This document shows, piece by piece, positions 25,935-34,835 of a stretch of DNA of 64,000 nt. The notes below the pieces were generated by a model. It saw only the letters and a list, made by a program, of their open reading frames with translations, was not told where the DNA came from and did not search any database. Positions within the stretch are counted from its first letter, which is position 1. Every line of letters begins with the position of its first letter. Source of the stretch: an uncultured Flavobacteriales bacterium (GTDB lineage: Bacteria; Bacteroidota; Bacteroidia; Flavobacteriales_D; Crocinitomicaceae); NCBI GenBank assembly GCA_903935095.1, contig CAIZQH010000015.1, forward strand, positions 1 to 64,000, read 5' to 3'. The translations under genes and the position numbers were made by a program.

Positions 25935-28349
25935 TTACTTTTTACAGACTTTTTTAGTAATGGTTTCTTGCTCCATTTGAATTCGAACGAAATAAATCCC
26001 ACCTGAAAGTTTTGAAGCATCAATTTCAGTATTTAATGATTGTGGAAAGGCCTCTTCAATTATTTCACCTGAAATATCTAGAAGTTCAATTTTCTCAATT
26101 TTTGAAACCCCGCTTATATGAATTAAGTCCATTGTTGGATTTGGAAATATTGATATGTGATCCGTTTGTATTTTATCAATATCAAGCACTCCATTAATAT
26201 TATACGTCGTGTTAGTAATAATGGCAGGATTCCAATCGAAATAAATATAAGCTGTATTGAAAATCTCATCTCCATCTCCATTAGAATCTAATTCTTTCAG
26301 GCTATACATAAGAAATCCATGACTTAAAGGCTCGTTTGTTGTTGAATCGGGAAGCCAAATATTAGGAAATTCAAATCGTCTCACACCATTGCCAAGATCA
26401 ATGACTTGTAAATCATGACTTGAATGAATCAATTCAAATGATGTCCAATCGAGTTTAGATGAAAGAGTATCCAAAATATGAATGTTTTGAGCAGGTGCGG
26501 TTCCTGTGTTTTGGAATCGAATAGTATAGTTTAATTTCTCTGTAACCACTGAATTCAATTCTTCCACATGATCTACAATTTTATCATTAGGATCGTAGCT
26601 ATTACCCAGTATTTGTAGAAGGTTACAAGAGTTGTTAGAAGAATTACAATCTGTGTTAACCCCAATAAGTTGAATGTTGGATGTGTAAAAATGAAGTGCA
26701 CCATTCAGTAATCCTGAAGGTATATTGAAAGAAATTAAATCATAAGTAGAAGATCCAGGGGTAGAATTATTTATGTTCCATGAGATAGTATTTCCAGATA
26801 TTGAATATCCCGGAATATTAATGGATCCAACTAATGGAGTAACTCCTTGTGGGAAACTAAGCGAAACGGTGTAACCTGATGTACTTATTGGACCATAATT
26901 CCCAAATTTCAAACGAATTGTTGCCACATTTCCCTGTAAATAGCCTATCCAAGGTGTAACCGTTGACCAAAGATCTGCACATGGATTTGTTATGTTGCCA
27001 TTACAATTTATAGCAAAAAGTCCTAGTACAGGGTAAATTGTATCTGAAGCAGTTAGAGAAATAATGTTATTATTCGTAGTATATCCATGTTGATTCAACC
27101 AATATGTGCTAATCGTGGAAGTGATGATGTTATTAGTGAAATAATTCCCGCAAACCATTGCATATCCATTTGAATCTGAATACGCCGTAACAACAGGGTT
27201 TAAGCCATTGTAAAATGTAACTGGTGCATTTTGAATCGGATACTCGCCATTGTCAAATACATTATTGCCATTCAAGTCGCAAAACACATTAACAGCAGCA
27301 CAAGAATACGGATATGAATTTGGACAAATTAAAGGAATATTTATTTCAGATATTAATGGGCAAATTACACCGAGTACAGCTGTGTCAGAGGAGATAGTAT
27401 TATTTTGAGCTAACCAAGTATTGTTGATACCAACATATGTTAAACTATCACCTAAATCTGGATAAGTAAGATTATATTCTCCGTTATTATTTGTGTAAAC
27501 CGTGTAATTCATTCCATTTGCACTAATGTTTACAGGTATATTTGCCATTACGTTTTCTGGTGAATTTTGAATACCATCCATGTTTTCATCACAAAATACG
27601 GTGCCGTTAATACAAAGATTTGGCGAAGAAGTATTGCAGTTTAATATGAAAATAGCGGTGTCCTCATACCCACTGACTAAGGCTGTTATAATGGTGTCGC
27701 TTGCTGTTGATACAATGTAATTATTAATCAATAACCAATTCGGGTCGATTGAAACAGTGTATACCCCTGGGGTAGTAACATTATACCAAATACTACCATC
27801 TAAACCATTTAAATCAAATCCATTTCCATTGGACCCTGAAAAAGCAAAAGGTACGTTGCTTAATTGTGTATTTTCAAATTGACCGTCATTATTACAATCG
27901 ACCATTGTATACGCCGATAACGTATAACACGTATTCGAAACATACGTTAAATTGGTTGAAACAGACGTATTGTTTTGCAAGTTAGTCAATTGAATAGAAA
28001 TAGAATAACTACCTGGGTTGCTGTAACTGTGATAAAGCGATGGTGTCCATTGTATGTTGGAGCCAATATTAAAAACGGATCCGTTATGACTTGTCACATT
28101 GCCGTCTCCCCAATTTACAATGGCATTGAATTGAGATGTGGTAAAATTATTGCCACTTAGAACCAAATTAAATGTATTGCTTGAGTTATTTGATAAGGCT
28201 CCAATCGAAATACCCGCATAAGAATTGCAATTTTGCACCGAATTTACGGTTGAGCCAAGGCTCGTTAATACAAAACCAGTTTGTGCTTTACAGACCATTG
28301 AAGTGATGAAGCAAAAAACAAAAACAATCAGGAAATTATTTTTTTTCAT
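25935..28349 (-). CDS. Large T9SS-secreted surface protein with PKD and SdrD-B-like domains
   Basis: An 804-residue secreted protein. The signal peptide (MKKNNFLIVFVFCFITSMVCKAQ) sets the start at 28349; the frame is open further, to 28454, but without a signal. In order there is a PKD-like segment (INWGDGNV-type residues near 70-130), three cysteine-starting SdrD B-like modules with calcium-type D/N-rich motifs (for example CDENMDGIQN and CDLNGNNVFDNGEYPIQN), a DUF11/DUF7619-like region beginning SYDPNDKIVDHVEE, and a T9SS type A sorting domain (SIFPNPTMDLIHISG to the end). It is probably an adhesin-like surface or released protein. The gene is isolated, AT-rich and monocistronic. Confidence 0.82.
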   Translation of the reverse strand: MKKNNFLIVFVFCFITSMVCKAQTGFVLTSLGSTVNSVQNCNSYAGISIGALSNNSSNTFNLVLSGNNFTTSQFNAIVNWGDGNVTSHNGSVFNIGSNIQWTPSLYHSYSNPGSYSISIQLTNLQNNTSVSTNLTYVSNTCYTLSAYTMVDCNNDGQFENTQLSNVPFAFSGSNGNGFDLNGLDGSIWYNVTTPGVYTVSIDPNWLLINNYIVSTASDTIITALVSGYEDTAIFILNCNTSSPNLCINGTVFCDENMDGIQNSPENVMANIPVNISANGMNYTVYTNNNGEYNLTYPDLGDSLTYVGINNTWLAQNNTISSDTAVLGVICPLISEINIPLICPNSYPYSCAAVNVFCDLNGNNVFDNGEYPIQNAPVTFYNGLNPVVTAYSDSNGYAMVCGNYFTNNIITSTISTYWLNQHGYTTNNNIISLTASDTIYPVLGLFAINCNGNITNPCADLWSTVTPWIGYLQGNVATIRLKFGNYGPISTSGYTVSLSFPQGVTPLVGSINIPGYSISGNTISWNINNSTPGSSTYDLISFNIPSGLLNGALHFYTSNIQLIGVNTDCNSSNNSCNLLQILGNSYDPNDKIVDHVEELNSVVTEKLNYTIRFQNTGTAPAQNIHILDTLSSKLDWTSFELIHSSHDLQVIDLGNGVRRFEFPNIWLPDSTTNEPLSHGFLMYSLKELDSNGDGDEIFNTAYIYFDWNPAIITNTTYNINGVLDIDKIQTDHISIFPNPTMDLIHISGVSKIEKIELLDISGEIIEEAFPQSLNTEIDASKLSGGIYFVRIQMEQETITKKVCKK

Positions 28350-28517
28350 TGTAACATAATTTGAAAGGTTAAACTTTACTAAATTTAGAAACAAAACAGA
28401 TATGTTGATGTTTCGATTGAAGATTTCAATTGTAAAATTACTTGGAATTTTCAATTTTATCTAATTTAATTCAATCCTAAAAATGAACATAGAATTAGTT
28501 AGTGGTTATTTTAAAAA

Positions 28518-29099
28518 ATGAAGCTGGATGCCGTATTCGAATTCAATAATGGTAAACTTCCTTCAAAAGGAAGTATTTTGTTGTCAGAACCTTTTCTCCA
28601 GGATCCACATTTCGAACGTTCAGTCGTTTTAATGTGTGAACATTCTGATGCTGAATCTTTTGGATTTGTTTTAAATCACCCATCAGCTGTTCAATTAAAT
28701 GACCTCGTTGACATTGCTCCAAAGTCCATTCCAGTTTTCATAGGTGGGCCAGTAGCAAACAATAGCTTATTTTACATTCACACCTTAACGGATATCGATT
28801 CTAGCGAAGAGATTCTTCCTGGATTGTTTATTGGAGGAGATTTAACGGAAATATTTGCGAATTTGTCTTTAAATCAAGCGCATAAAGAAAATGTCCGTTT
28901 TTTCATTGGTTATTCTGGATGGAGCAAAGGTCAATTGGAACAAGAAATAATAGAGCGCGCTTGGATTTGCGTGAACAATATCCCAAGGAATACTTTGTTT
29001 TCTAAAAACACTTCGAATTTATGGCGCAAGTGCATGTCTCATCAGGGAAAACAATTCCACACTTTTGCACTCTTTCCAAAGAATATTACCGATAATTGA
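28518..29099 (+). CDS. YqgE/AlgH family protein
   Basis: A 193-residue protein matching the YqgE/AlgH family: KGSILLSEPFLQDPHFERSVVLMCEHS, GFVLNHPS, the GGPV motif, and FFIGYSGWSKGQLEQEI with ENAWI-like (ERAWI) following. The family fold is known but its biochemical role is not settled. It is sometimes called a transcriptional regulator because of AlgH. It is conserved across Bacteroidota near housekeeping genes. It is probably cytoplasmic. No operon partner on the same strand is closer than rpsA, which has its own promoter. Confidence 0.9.
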   Translation: MKLDAVFEFNNGKLPSKGSILLSEPFLQDPHFERSVVLMCEHSDAESFGFVLNHPSAVQLNDLVDIAPKSIPVFIGGPVANNSLFYIHTLTDIDSSEEILPGLFIGGDLTEIFANLSLNQAHKENVRFFIGYSGWSKGQLEQEIIERAWICVNNIPRNTLFSKNTSNLWRKCMSHQGKQFHTFALFPKNITDN

Positions 29100-29150
29100 A
29101 CTTTTACCGAACCTTATTTGCAGATTTCAGAAGAAGTAAAGTAAATTCCT

Positions 29151-29180
29151 TGTTCTGAAAAGGAATTATTACTATCTTTG
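29151..29180 (+). promoter_or_regulatory. Strong promoter of rpsA
   Basis: TTG at 29151-29153, a 19-base spacer, then TATCTTTG at 29173-29180: a complete -33/-7 pair of the Bacteroidota primary sigma factor. It fits the high expression expected for ribosomal protein S1. Confidence 0.8.
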
Positions 29181-29223
29181 CACCCTCAAAAGAGAAAGTT
29201 GTGCCCTGTTCACAACGACTATT

Positions 29224-31092
29224 ATGTTTCATCCTTCTGGAAAATCAGGGATTCCGGAATACAAATTATTCAGCCACATGGCAAAAAATATTGAAATGCA
29301 GGGAGCTGCAGATTTTGACTGGGAAGCGTTACAATTAGACGGTTACACTCAAATCGAAAGATCAGAATTATCTGATGTTTACGAAAAAACCTTAACTTCT
29401 ATCAACGAGAAAGAAGTAATAAAAGGTACAGTTGCACTATTAAACAAGAAAGAAGTAATTGTTAACATCGGTTACAAATCTGAAGGTGTTATTGCAGCAA
29501 ACGAATTCCGTTACAATCCAGATTTAAAAGTTGGAGATGTAGTTGATGTGTATGTAGAATGTCGTGAAGACAAAACTGGTCAGCTAGTTGTTTCTCACCG
29601 CACAGCACGTATGCACAGCGCATGGATTCGTGTGAACGATGTATTGCGTACAGGTGAAATCATTACTGGTTTCGTTAAATGTCGTACGAAAGGTGGATTA
29701 ATCGTTGATGTATTTGGTATTGAAGCTTTCTTGCCAGGTTCTCAAATTGATGTGAAACCAATTCGTGATTACGATATTTACGTTGGTAAAAACATGGAGT
29801 TCAAAGTTGTGAAAATCAATGAAGAGTTCCGTAACGTAGTTGTTTCTCACAAAGCGCTTATCGAAGCGGAATTAGAAGAACAGAAAAAACAAATCATCTC
29901 TGGATTAGAAAAAGGACAAGTATTAGAAGGTATTGTGAAAAACATTACTTCTTATGGTGTGTTCATCGATTTAGGTGGTGTAGATGGATTGATTCACATT
30001 ACAGACCTTTCATGGGGACGCGTTTCGCATCCTGAAGAGATGTTAGAGTTGGATCAAAAAATCAATGTGGTTATTCTTGACTTTGACGATGACAAAAAAC
30101 GTATCGCATTAGGATTGAAACAATTGCAACCACATCCATGGGATTCATTAGATACAAACATCGCTGTTGGTGACAAAGTAACTGGTAAAGTTGTTGTCAT
30201 GGCAGATTACGGTGCATTTATTGAAATCGCTGCAGGTGTTGAAGGATTGATTCACGTATCTGAAATGAGTTGGTCTCAACACTTACGTTCTGCACAAGAC
30301 TTCATGAAAATTGGAGATAGCGTAGAAGCAGTAGTTTTGACATTAGACCGCGAAGAGCGTAAAATGTCTTTAGGTATCAAACAATTGATGCCAGATCCAT
30401 GGAATGATATCGAAACGAAATATGCAGTCGCTTCACGACACATGGCGAAAGTACGTAACTTCACGAACTTCGGTGTATTTGTTGAGTTAGAAGAAGGAGT
30501 TGATGGATTAATTCACATCTCTGATCTTTCTTGGCAAAAGAAAATCAAACATCCATCTGAATTCTGTAAAGTAGGTGAAGAAATGGAAGTTGTTGTATTG
30601 GAAATCGATCGCGATAACCGTCGTATTTCTTTAGGACACAAACAATTGGAAGAAAATCCATGGGATGTGTTTGAATCAACTTTCGCTGAAGGCACTGTTC
30701 ACAGTGGAACAATCATCGATATGAAAGATAAATCTGGTATCGTCGCTCTTCCTTACGGTGTTGAAGGGATTTGTCCTGCTAAACACTTGAAAAAAGAAGA
30801 TGGTTCGAACGCTAAATTGGAAGAAATCCTTGACTTTAAAGTAATTGAATTCAACAAAGACGCGAAGAAAATAGTTCTTTCTCATACACGTATGTTTGAA
30901 GAAGGTGAAGACAAACCAACCATGACTAAATCTGGCAAAAAATCAGCTGGAGGAAGTGGAAGTGGTAGCGGCGGAAACGGGAATTCAACCGATCAAGCAG
31001 TGAAAGCAATTAACCAAAACACGGAAAAATCAACCTTAGGTGATTTAGGTGGATTGGCTGAATTGAAACAAAAAATGGAAAAAGGCGAATAA
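29224..31092 (+). CDS. rpsA: 30S ribosomal protein S1
   Basis: A protein of up to 622 residues with six S1 (OB-fold) RNA-binding repeats, visible as EKEVIKGTVALLNKKEVIVN, GEIITGFVKCRTKGGLIVDV, GQVLEGIVKNITSYGVFIDL, GDKVTGKVVVMADYGAFIEI, SRHMAKVRNFTNFGVFVELE and GTVHSGTIIDMKDKSGIVAL. A Gly/Ser-rich linker and a short charged tail follow. S1 helps load mRNA on the 30S subunit. Two starts are possible: ATG at 29224 (used here) or ATG at 29278, which removes 18 residues of uncertain conservation. A strong terminator follows. Confidence 0.93.
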   Translation: MFHPSGKSGIPEYKLFSHMAKNIEMQGAADFDWEALQLDGYTQIERSELSDVYEKTLTSINEKEVIKGTVALLNKKEVIVNIGYKSEGVIAANEFRYNPDLKVGDVVDVYVECREDKTGQLVVSHRTARMHSAWIRVNDVLRTGEIITGFVKCRTKGGLIVDVFGIEAFLPGSQIDVKPIRDYDIYVGKNMEFKVVKINEEFRNVVVSHKALIEAELEEQKKQIISGLEKGQVLEGIVKNITSYGVFIDLGGVDGLIHITDLSWGRVSHPEEMLELDQKINVVILDFDDDKKRIALGLKQLQPHPWDSLDTNIAVGDKVTGKVVVMADYGAFIEIAAGVEGLIHVSEMSWSQHLRSAQDFMKIGDSVEAVVLTLDREERKMSLGIKQLMPDPWNDIETKYAVASRHMAKVRNFTNFGVFVELEEGVDGLIHISDLSWQKKIKHPSEFCKVGEEMEVVVLEIDRDNRRISLGHKQLEENPWDVFESTFAEGTVHSGTIIDMKDKSGIVALPYGVEGICPAKHLKKEDGSNAKLEEILDFKVIEFNKDAKKIVLSHTRMFEEGEDKPTMTKSGKKSAGGSGSGSGGNGNSTDQAVKAINQNTEKSTLGDLGGLAELKQKMEKGE

Positions 31093-31112
31093 GCTGATTC
31101 TTTCAGAAAGAC

Positions 31113-31138
31113 AAAGGGAGGTTCGCCTCCCTTTTTTT
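31113..31138 (+). terminator. Rho-independent terminator of rpsA
   Basis: A perfect 9-bp stem AAAGGGAGG/CCTCCCTTT closed by a TTCG tetraloop and followed by T-rich sequence, 20 bases after the rpsA stop. Confidence 0.92.
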
Positions 31139-31218
31139 ATGTCCATAAACGTGAAAAAGGTGTTAATAAACTAAAGACATTCGATGTGGCTTATCCGTTT
31201 ATCAACTAAATAAATACG

Positions 31219-31226
31219 TAAATTTG
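31219..31226 (+). promoter_or_regulatory. -7 element TAAATTTG of the fur-purA unit
   Basis: A TAnnTTTG match 13 bases before the ATG at 31240 and downstream of the rpsA terminator. It probably drives fur, STAS, purA and ostA. Confidence 0.55.
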
Positions 31227-31239
31227 TTCTGCTGAAATT

Positions 31240-31686
31240 ATGAATATAACCGAACTTTCAGGTACAGTAAAGGATATTTTTGCGGCCTATCTCGAACAGA
31301 ATGGACACAGAAAAACCCCGGAGCGCTTTGCTATTTTAGCTGAGATATATCAATATGAAGGGCATTTTGATGTGGAAACACTCTACATCAAAATGAAAAA
31401 CCACAATTACCGAGTTTCTCGTGCAACGTTATACAATACCATTGAATTACTTTTGGCATGTAACCTTGTTACAAAACATCAATTCGGAAAAAACTTAGCG
31501 CAATTTGAAAAATCCCACGGTTCCAAGCAACATGATCACGTTATCTGTACTGACACAGGTGAAGTGATCGAGTTTTGTGACCCGCGTATTCAACAGATTA
31601 AAGCAACCATTGAAGACCTATTCGATGTTAAAATTCAACATCATTCACTTTATTTTTACGGAATAAAAAACAAGTTAAATTCTTAA
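31240..31686 (+). CDS. Fur-family transcriptional regulator
   Basis: A 148-residue protein with an N-terminal winged helix ([27 protein letters not shown] then [18 protein letters not shown] as recognition helix) and a C-terminal dimerisation domain with [17 protein letters not shown]. The regulatory metal ligands (the HDH residues and later His residues in [11 protein letters not shown]) are present. The structural zinc CxxC pairs are not: only one cysteine stands at the first position (ICTDT). Which metal or signal it senses (iron, peroxide, zinc) cannot be read from sequence. It is the first gene of a tight four-gene unit with purA, a conserved neighbour pair in Flavobacteriia. Confidence 0.88.
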   Translation: MNITELSGTVKDIFAAYLEQNGHRKTPERFAILAEIYQYEGHFDVETLYIKMKNHNYRVSRATLYNTIELLLACNLVTKHQFGKNLAQFEKSHGSKQHDHVICTDTGEVIEFCDPRIQQIKATIEDLFDVKIQHHSLYFYGIKNKLNS

Positions 31687-31688
31687 AA

Positions 31689-32021
31689 ATGGAAGTAAAT
31701 CTTAAGAATCATATTCAGTATGCTATATTATCTTTTGATGGGAAGTTTATGTCCGATGCAGATTTGATAAAGCCACAAGAACTATTGAATACCTTAACCA
31801 ATTGGAATGTCGTTTTGGATTTGACCAATTTATCCTACGTTAATTCTTCCGGAATAGCATTTTTTATTAAAGTCTTGACGCGTGCAAGATTGAATCAAGG
31901 GGATGTTGTTGTAATAAACGTTAACGAACAATTAACGAAAATTTTTGAACTGACTAAAATCAACCAAGTGTTTCACCTGGTAAATACAATGAATGAAGTC
32001 GAAGCGTACTTTAAAAAATAA
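31689..32021 (+). CDS. STAS-domain protein (anti-sigma-factor antagonist-like)
   Basis: A 110-residue single STAS domain. The central strand-loop-helix reads WNVVLDLTNLSYVNSSGIAFFIKVLTRA. The serine in NSSGI occupies the position phosphorylated in SpoIIAA/RsbV-type antagonists. A C-terminal TKIFELTKINQVFHLV helix completes the fold. It could take part in a partner-switch pathway with an anti-sigma kinase, but none is encoded nearby. It lies two bases from both fur and purA and is certainly co-transcribed with them. Confidence 0.83.
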   Translation: MEVNLKNHIQYAILSFDGKFMSDADLIKPQELLNTLTNWNVVLDLTNLSYVNSSGIAFFIKVLTRARLNQGDVVVINVNEQLTKIFELTKINQVFHLVNTMNEVEAYFKK

Positions 32022-32023
32022 GC

Positions 32024-33295
32024 ATGAAAGTAGATGTATTATTAGGATTACAATGGGGAGATGAAGGCAAAGGAAAAATTGTCGATGTATTAACACCTGA
32101 ATATGATATTATTGCGCGTTTTCAAGGTGGACCAAATGCAGGACATACCTTAGAATTCAACGGTATTAAACATGTACTTCATACGATTCCCTCTGGAATT
32201 TTTCATTCCAATGTGGTGAATCTAGTTGGTAATGGCGTTGTGATCGATCCTGTCATTTTTAAAGGTGAGCTGGACAAATTAGCGCCGTTCAATATTGATT
32301 TTAAAAACCGCCTACTGCTTTCAAAAAAAGCACATTTGATTTTGCCTACTCACCGACTTTTAGATGCAGCATCTGAAACTTCCAAAGGAAAAAATAAAAT
32401 TGGATCTACCTTGAAAGGTATCGGTCCAACGTATATGGACAAAACAGGAAGAAACGGATTACGTGTTGGTGATATTTTTTCTCCAAATTTCAAAGAAAAA
32501 TACGATGCGCTTGTTGAAAAACACGTGGGTATGTTGAAACATTACGAAGGATTCGAATATGATCTCACCTCACTCGAGAAACCATGGATGGATGCTCTTG
32601 ACACCTTGAAAAATTTGCAAGCTGTTGACAGTGAACATTACTTGAATACCGCTTTAATGAACGGAAAACGCGTTCTAGCTGAAGGTGCCCAAGGAACCAT
32701 GTTGGACATCGATTTTGGAACCTATCCCTTTGTTACTTCTTCAAATACCGTGACCGCTGGGACTTGCACAGGACTTGGAATTGCTCCAACACGAATTGGG
32801 AAAGTAATTGGAATTTTCAAAGCTTACTGCACGCGTGTAGGTAGTGGACCCTTCCCTACTGAATTAGACGATGAAGTGGGTGAGGAAATTCGTAGAGAAG
32901 GACGTGAATTTGGTGCAACAACTGGACGTCCACGTCGTTGCGGATGGATTGACCTTGTTCAAATGCGTTATGCAATCATGATCAACGGTGTTACAGAACT
33001 TTCCATGATGAAGGCAGATGTGCTCAGCATTTTTGACAAAATCAGTGTTTGCACGCATTACCTGGTTAATGGCGAAAAAGTCTATGATTTCCCATTCGAT
33101 GTAAGCGACCTAGATTTTACTCCTGTCTACAAAGATTTGGAAGGCTGGAATTGTGATTTAACGGAACTTTCCGACTATTCTTCAGCACCTGAGGCACTTA
33201 AAAATTATGTTACTTACCTAGAAGCACAATTAAATGTACCTATTAACGTTGTATCTGTGGGTCCTGACAGAAAACAAACATTAGCAAATCACTAA
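32024..33295 (+). CDS. purA: Adenylosuccinate synthetase
   Basis: A 423-residue GTP-dependent enzyme converting IMP and aspartate to adenylosuccinate in AMP synthesis. Signatures are the P-loop-like GLQWGDEGKGKIVD at the N terminus, the IMP-binding FQGGPNAGHT, GIGPTYMDKTGRNGLR, EGAQGTMLDIDFGTYPFVTSSN, and TTGRPRRCGWID. The terminal KxD-type guanine-recognition sequence is SVGPDRKQT. Length is normal. It is the third gene of the fur-STAS-purA-ostA unit. Confidence 0.96.
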   Translation: MKVDVLLGLQWGDEGKGKIVDVLTPEYDIIARFQGGPNAGHTLEFNGIKHVLHTIPSGIFHSNVVNLVGNGVVIDPVIFKGELDKLAPFNIDFKNRLLLSKKAHLILPTHRLLDAASETSKGKNKIGSTLKGIGPTYMDKTGRNGLRVGDIFSPNFKEKYDALVEKHVGMLKHYEGFEYDLTSLEKPWMDALDTLKNLQAVDSEHYLNTALMNGKRVLAEGAQGTMLDIDFGTYPFVTSSNTVTAGTCTGLGIAPTRIGKVIGIFKAYCTRVGSGPFPTELDDEVGEEIRREGREFGATTGRPRRCGWIDLVQMRYAIMINGVTELSMMKADVLSIFDKISVCTHYLVNGEKVYDFPFDVSDLDFTPVYKDLEGWNCDLTELSDYSSAPEALKNYVTYLEAQLNVPINVVSVGPDRKQTLANH

Positions 33296-33296
33296 T

Positions 33297-34835
33297 ATGC
33301 ACATCAAACCATTCATACAAATTGCGCTCTTCTTGAGCGCATTTTTTTTGAGTGGAATCGTGCATGCCCAAAAGAAAACATTGGAACTTCTTCCAGGTTC
33401 TGAAAAAATGTACTTTGATAAAGCTACTGGACGTCACCGACTTATTGGTACAGTTAGTTTTGCTTACCATGGAAATACGATGTATTGCGACTCTGCCCAC
33501 TACCAGGATAAAGAGAAAATCGTTCATGCCTACGGGAATGTCCACATTCGAAAAGAAGACGTGAATCTTTACTGCGATTCTCTTTTCTACGATGAAGGAA
33601 ATAAATACGCAAAATTATGGGGTGACGTGCGTGTGCGTGACCAAGAATACAAACTAAGCTCAGATTCACTCGATTACGACGCGAAACGTGGAAGAGCGAT
33701 CTACCGAAATAAAGGACGAATTGAGTCCATTGTATCGAATGAACGCATCACGAGTACACTTGGGTATTTCTATCCAAATAACGGAAGCTTCTTTTTCAGT
33801 GGAAATGTGGACTACCGAAAAAATGACTTAAATGTCACCACGGATACACTACAATTCGCATACGAACAACAAAAACTGTATTTCTTCGGGCCTACAACGA
33901 TGAAAAACGATAGCCTTACCATACATTGCAAAAAAGGTTGGTTCCATGTCCAAACGGAAGATGGGGTACTTTACAAACAAGCCGAAGTCATTCAAAAAAC
34001 AAGTATAATCAAAGGAGACACGCTGTTTTTAAATACAAAATTGAACAATTACGAAGGACGAGGAAATGTATTTTACAAAGATTTCACCCAGAACATGGCA
34101 TTTATGGGCAATCGAGCAAAGTCTAGTAATTCTTTGCATGTGACATATGTCACAGGAAACACCTTAGCCTTTAAAGTGTACGATGGGGATACCTTGTACT
34201 TGCATGCAGATAGTTTAATCATGCAGAAGGATTCTTTAAATCGAACAACAGAAACAATGGCTCATAGAAATGTACGCATATACAACAAAGGAATGCAAGG
34301 AATATGTGATTCTGCTTCTTACTTCCCGAAATCAGAAGAGCTATTTTTGAAAAGTAATCCGAAAGTATGGGCGGAAAATGCGGAATTAAAAGGCATTACC
34401 ATGAGAATATCGATAAAAGATAGTAGCCTAAGGGAAATCGAAATCATTGATCAAGCCAGTGCTGTGATGGAAATTGACTCCGGAAAATACTACAATCAAC
34501 TTGCCGGTAGAACCATGACCGCATATTTTGTCAATAATGAACTAGTCAAGGCGGATGCCAAAGGAAATGCTTGGACCATCTTCTATCCGGAAGAAGAAAA
34601 GAAAACCGACACAAGTCTGGTGAAAATTCGCAAAGGAATGAATAGGCTTTATGCTTCAGATTTATTGGTAGAACTGGATAGCGGTGAAGTGGAATCGATT
34701 ACCTACTACGATAAACCTGATGGTATTTTCTATCCGATGGATCAAATTAAACCAGAAGAACAATTTATCAAAGGATTTTCTTGGAATCCACTATTGAGAC
34801 CAAAGGATCCATATTCTATTCGTAGAGATTATTGA
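33297..34835 (+). CDS. OstA/LptA-like exported protein
   Basis: A 512-residue protein with a signal peptide (residues about 1-24, ending VHAQ) followed by repeated OstA-type beta strands: MYCDSAHYQDKEKIVHAYGNVHI, LYCDSLFYDEGNKYAKLWGDVRV and SDSLDYDAKRGRAIYRNKGRI. The pattern of CDS/SDS plus Y.....G.V is the LptA/LptD N-terminal fold that carries lipopolysaccharide across the periplasm. It starts one base after purA stops, a neighbour pair common in Bacteroidota. The C-terminal half also appears to be beta. A role in LPS transport is likely but not proven. Its 3' end overlaps the convergent rel gene by seven bases. Confidence 0.82.
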   Translation: MHIKPFIQIALFLSAFFLSGIVHAQKKTLELLPGSEKMYFDKATGRHRLIGTVSFAYHGNTMYCDSAHYQDKEKIVHAYGNVHIRKEDVNLYCDSLFYDEGNKYAKLWGDVRVRDQEYKLSSDSLDYDAKRGRAIYRNKGRIESIVSNERITSTLGYFYPNNGSFFFSGNVDYRKNDLNVTTDTLQFAYEQQKLYFFGPTTMKNDSLTIHCKKGWFHVQTEDGVLYKQAEVIQKTSIIKGDTLFLNTKLNNYEGRGNVFYKDFTQNMAFMGNRAKSSNSLHVTYVTGNTLAFKVYDGDTLYLHADSLIMQKDSLNRTTETMAHRNVRIYNKGMQGICDSASYFPKSEELFLKSNPKVWAENAELKGITMRISIKDSSLREIEIIDQASAVMEIDSGKYYNQLAGRTMTAYFVNNELVKADAKGNAWTIFYPEEEKKTDTSLVKIRKGMNRLYASDLLVELDSGEVESITYYDKPDGIFYPMDQIKPEEQFIKGFSWNPLLRPKDPYSIRRDY

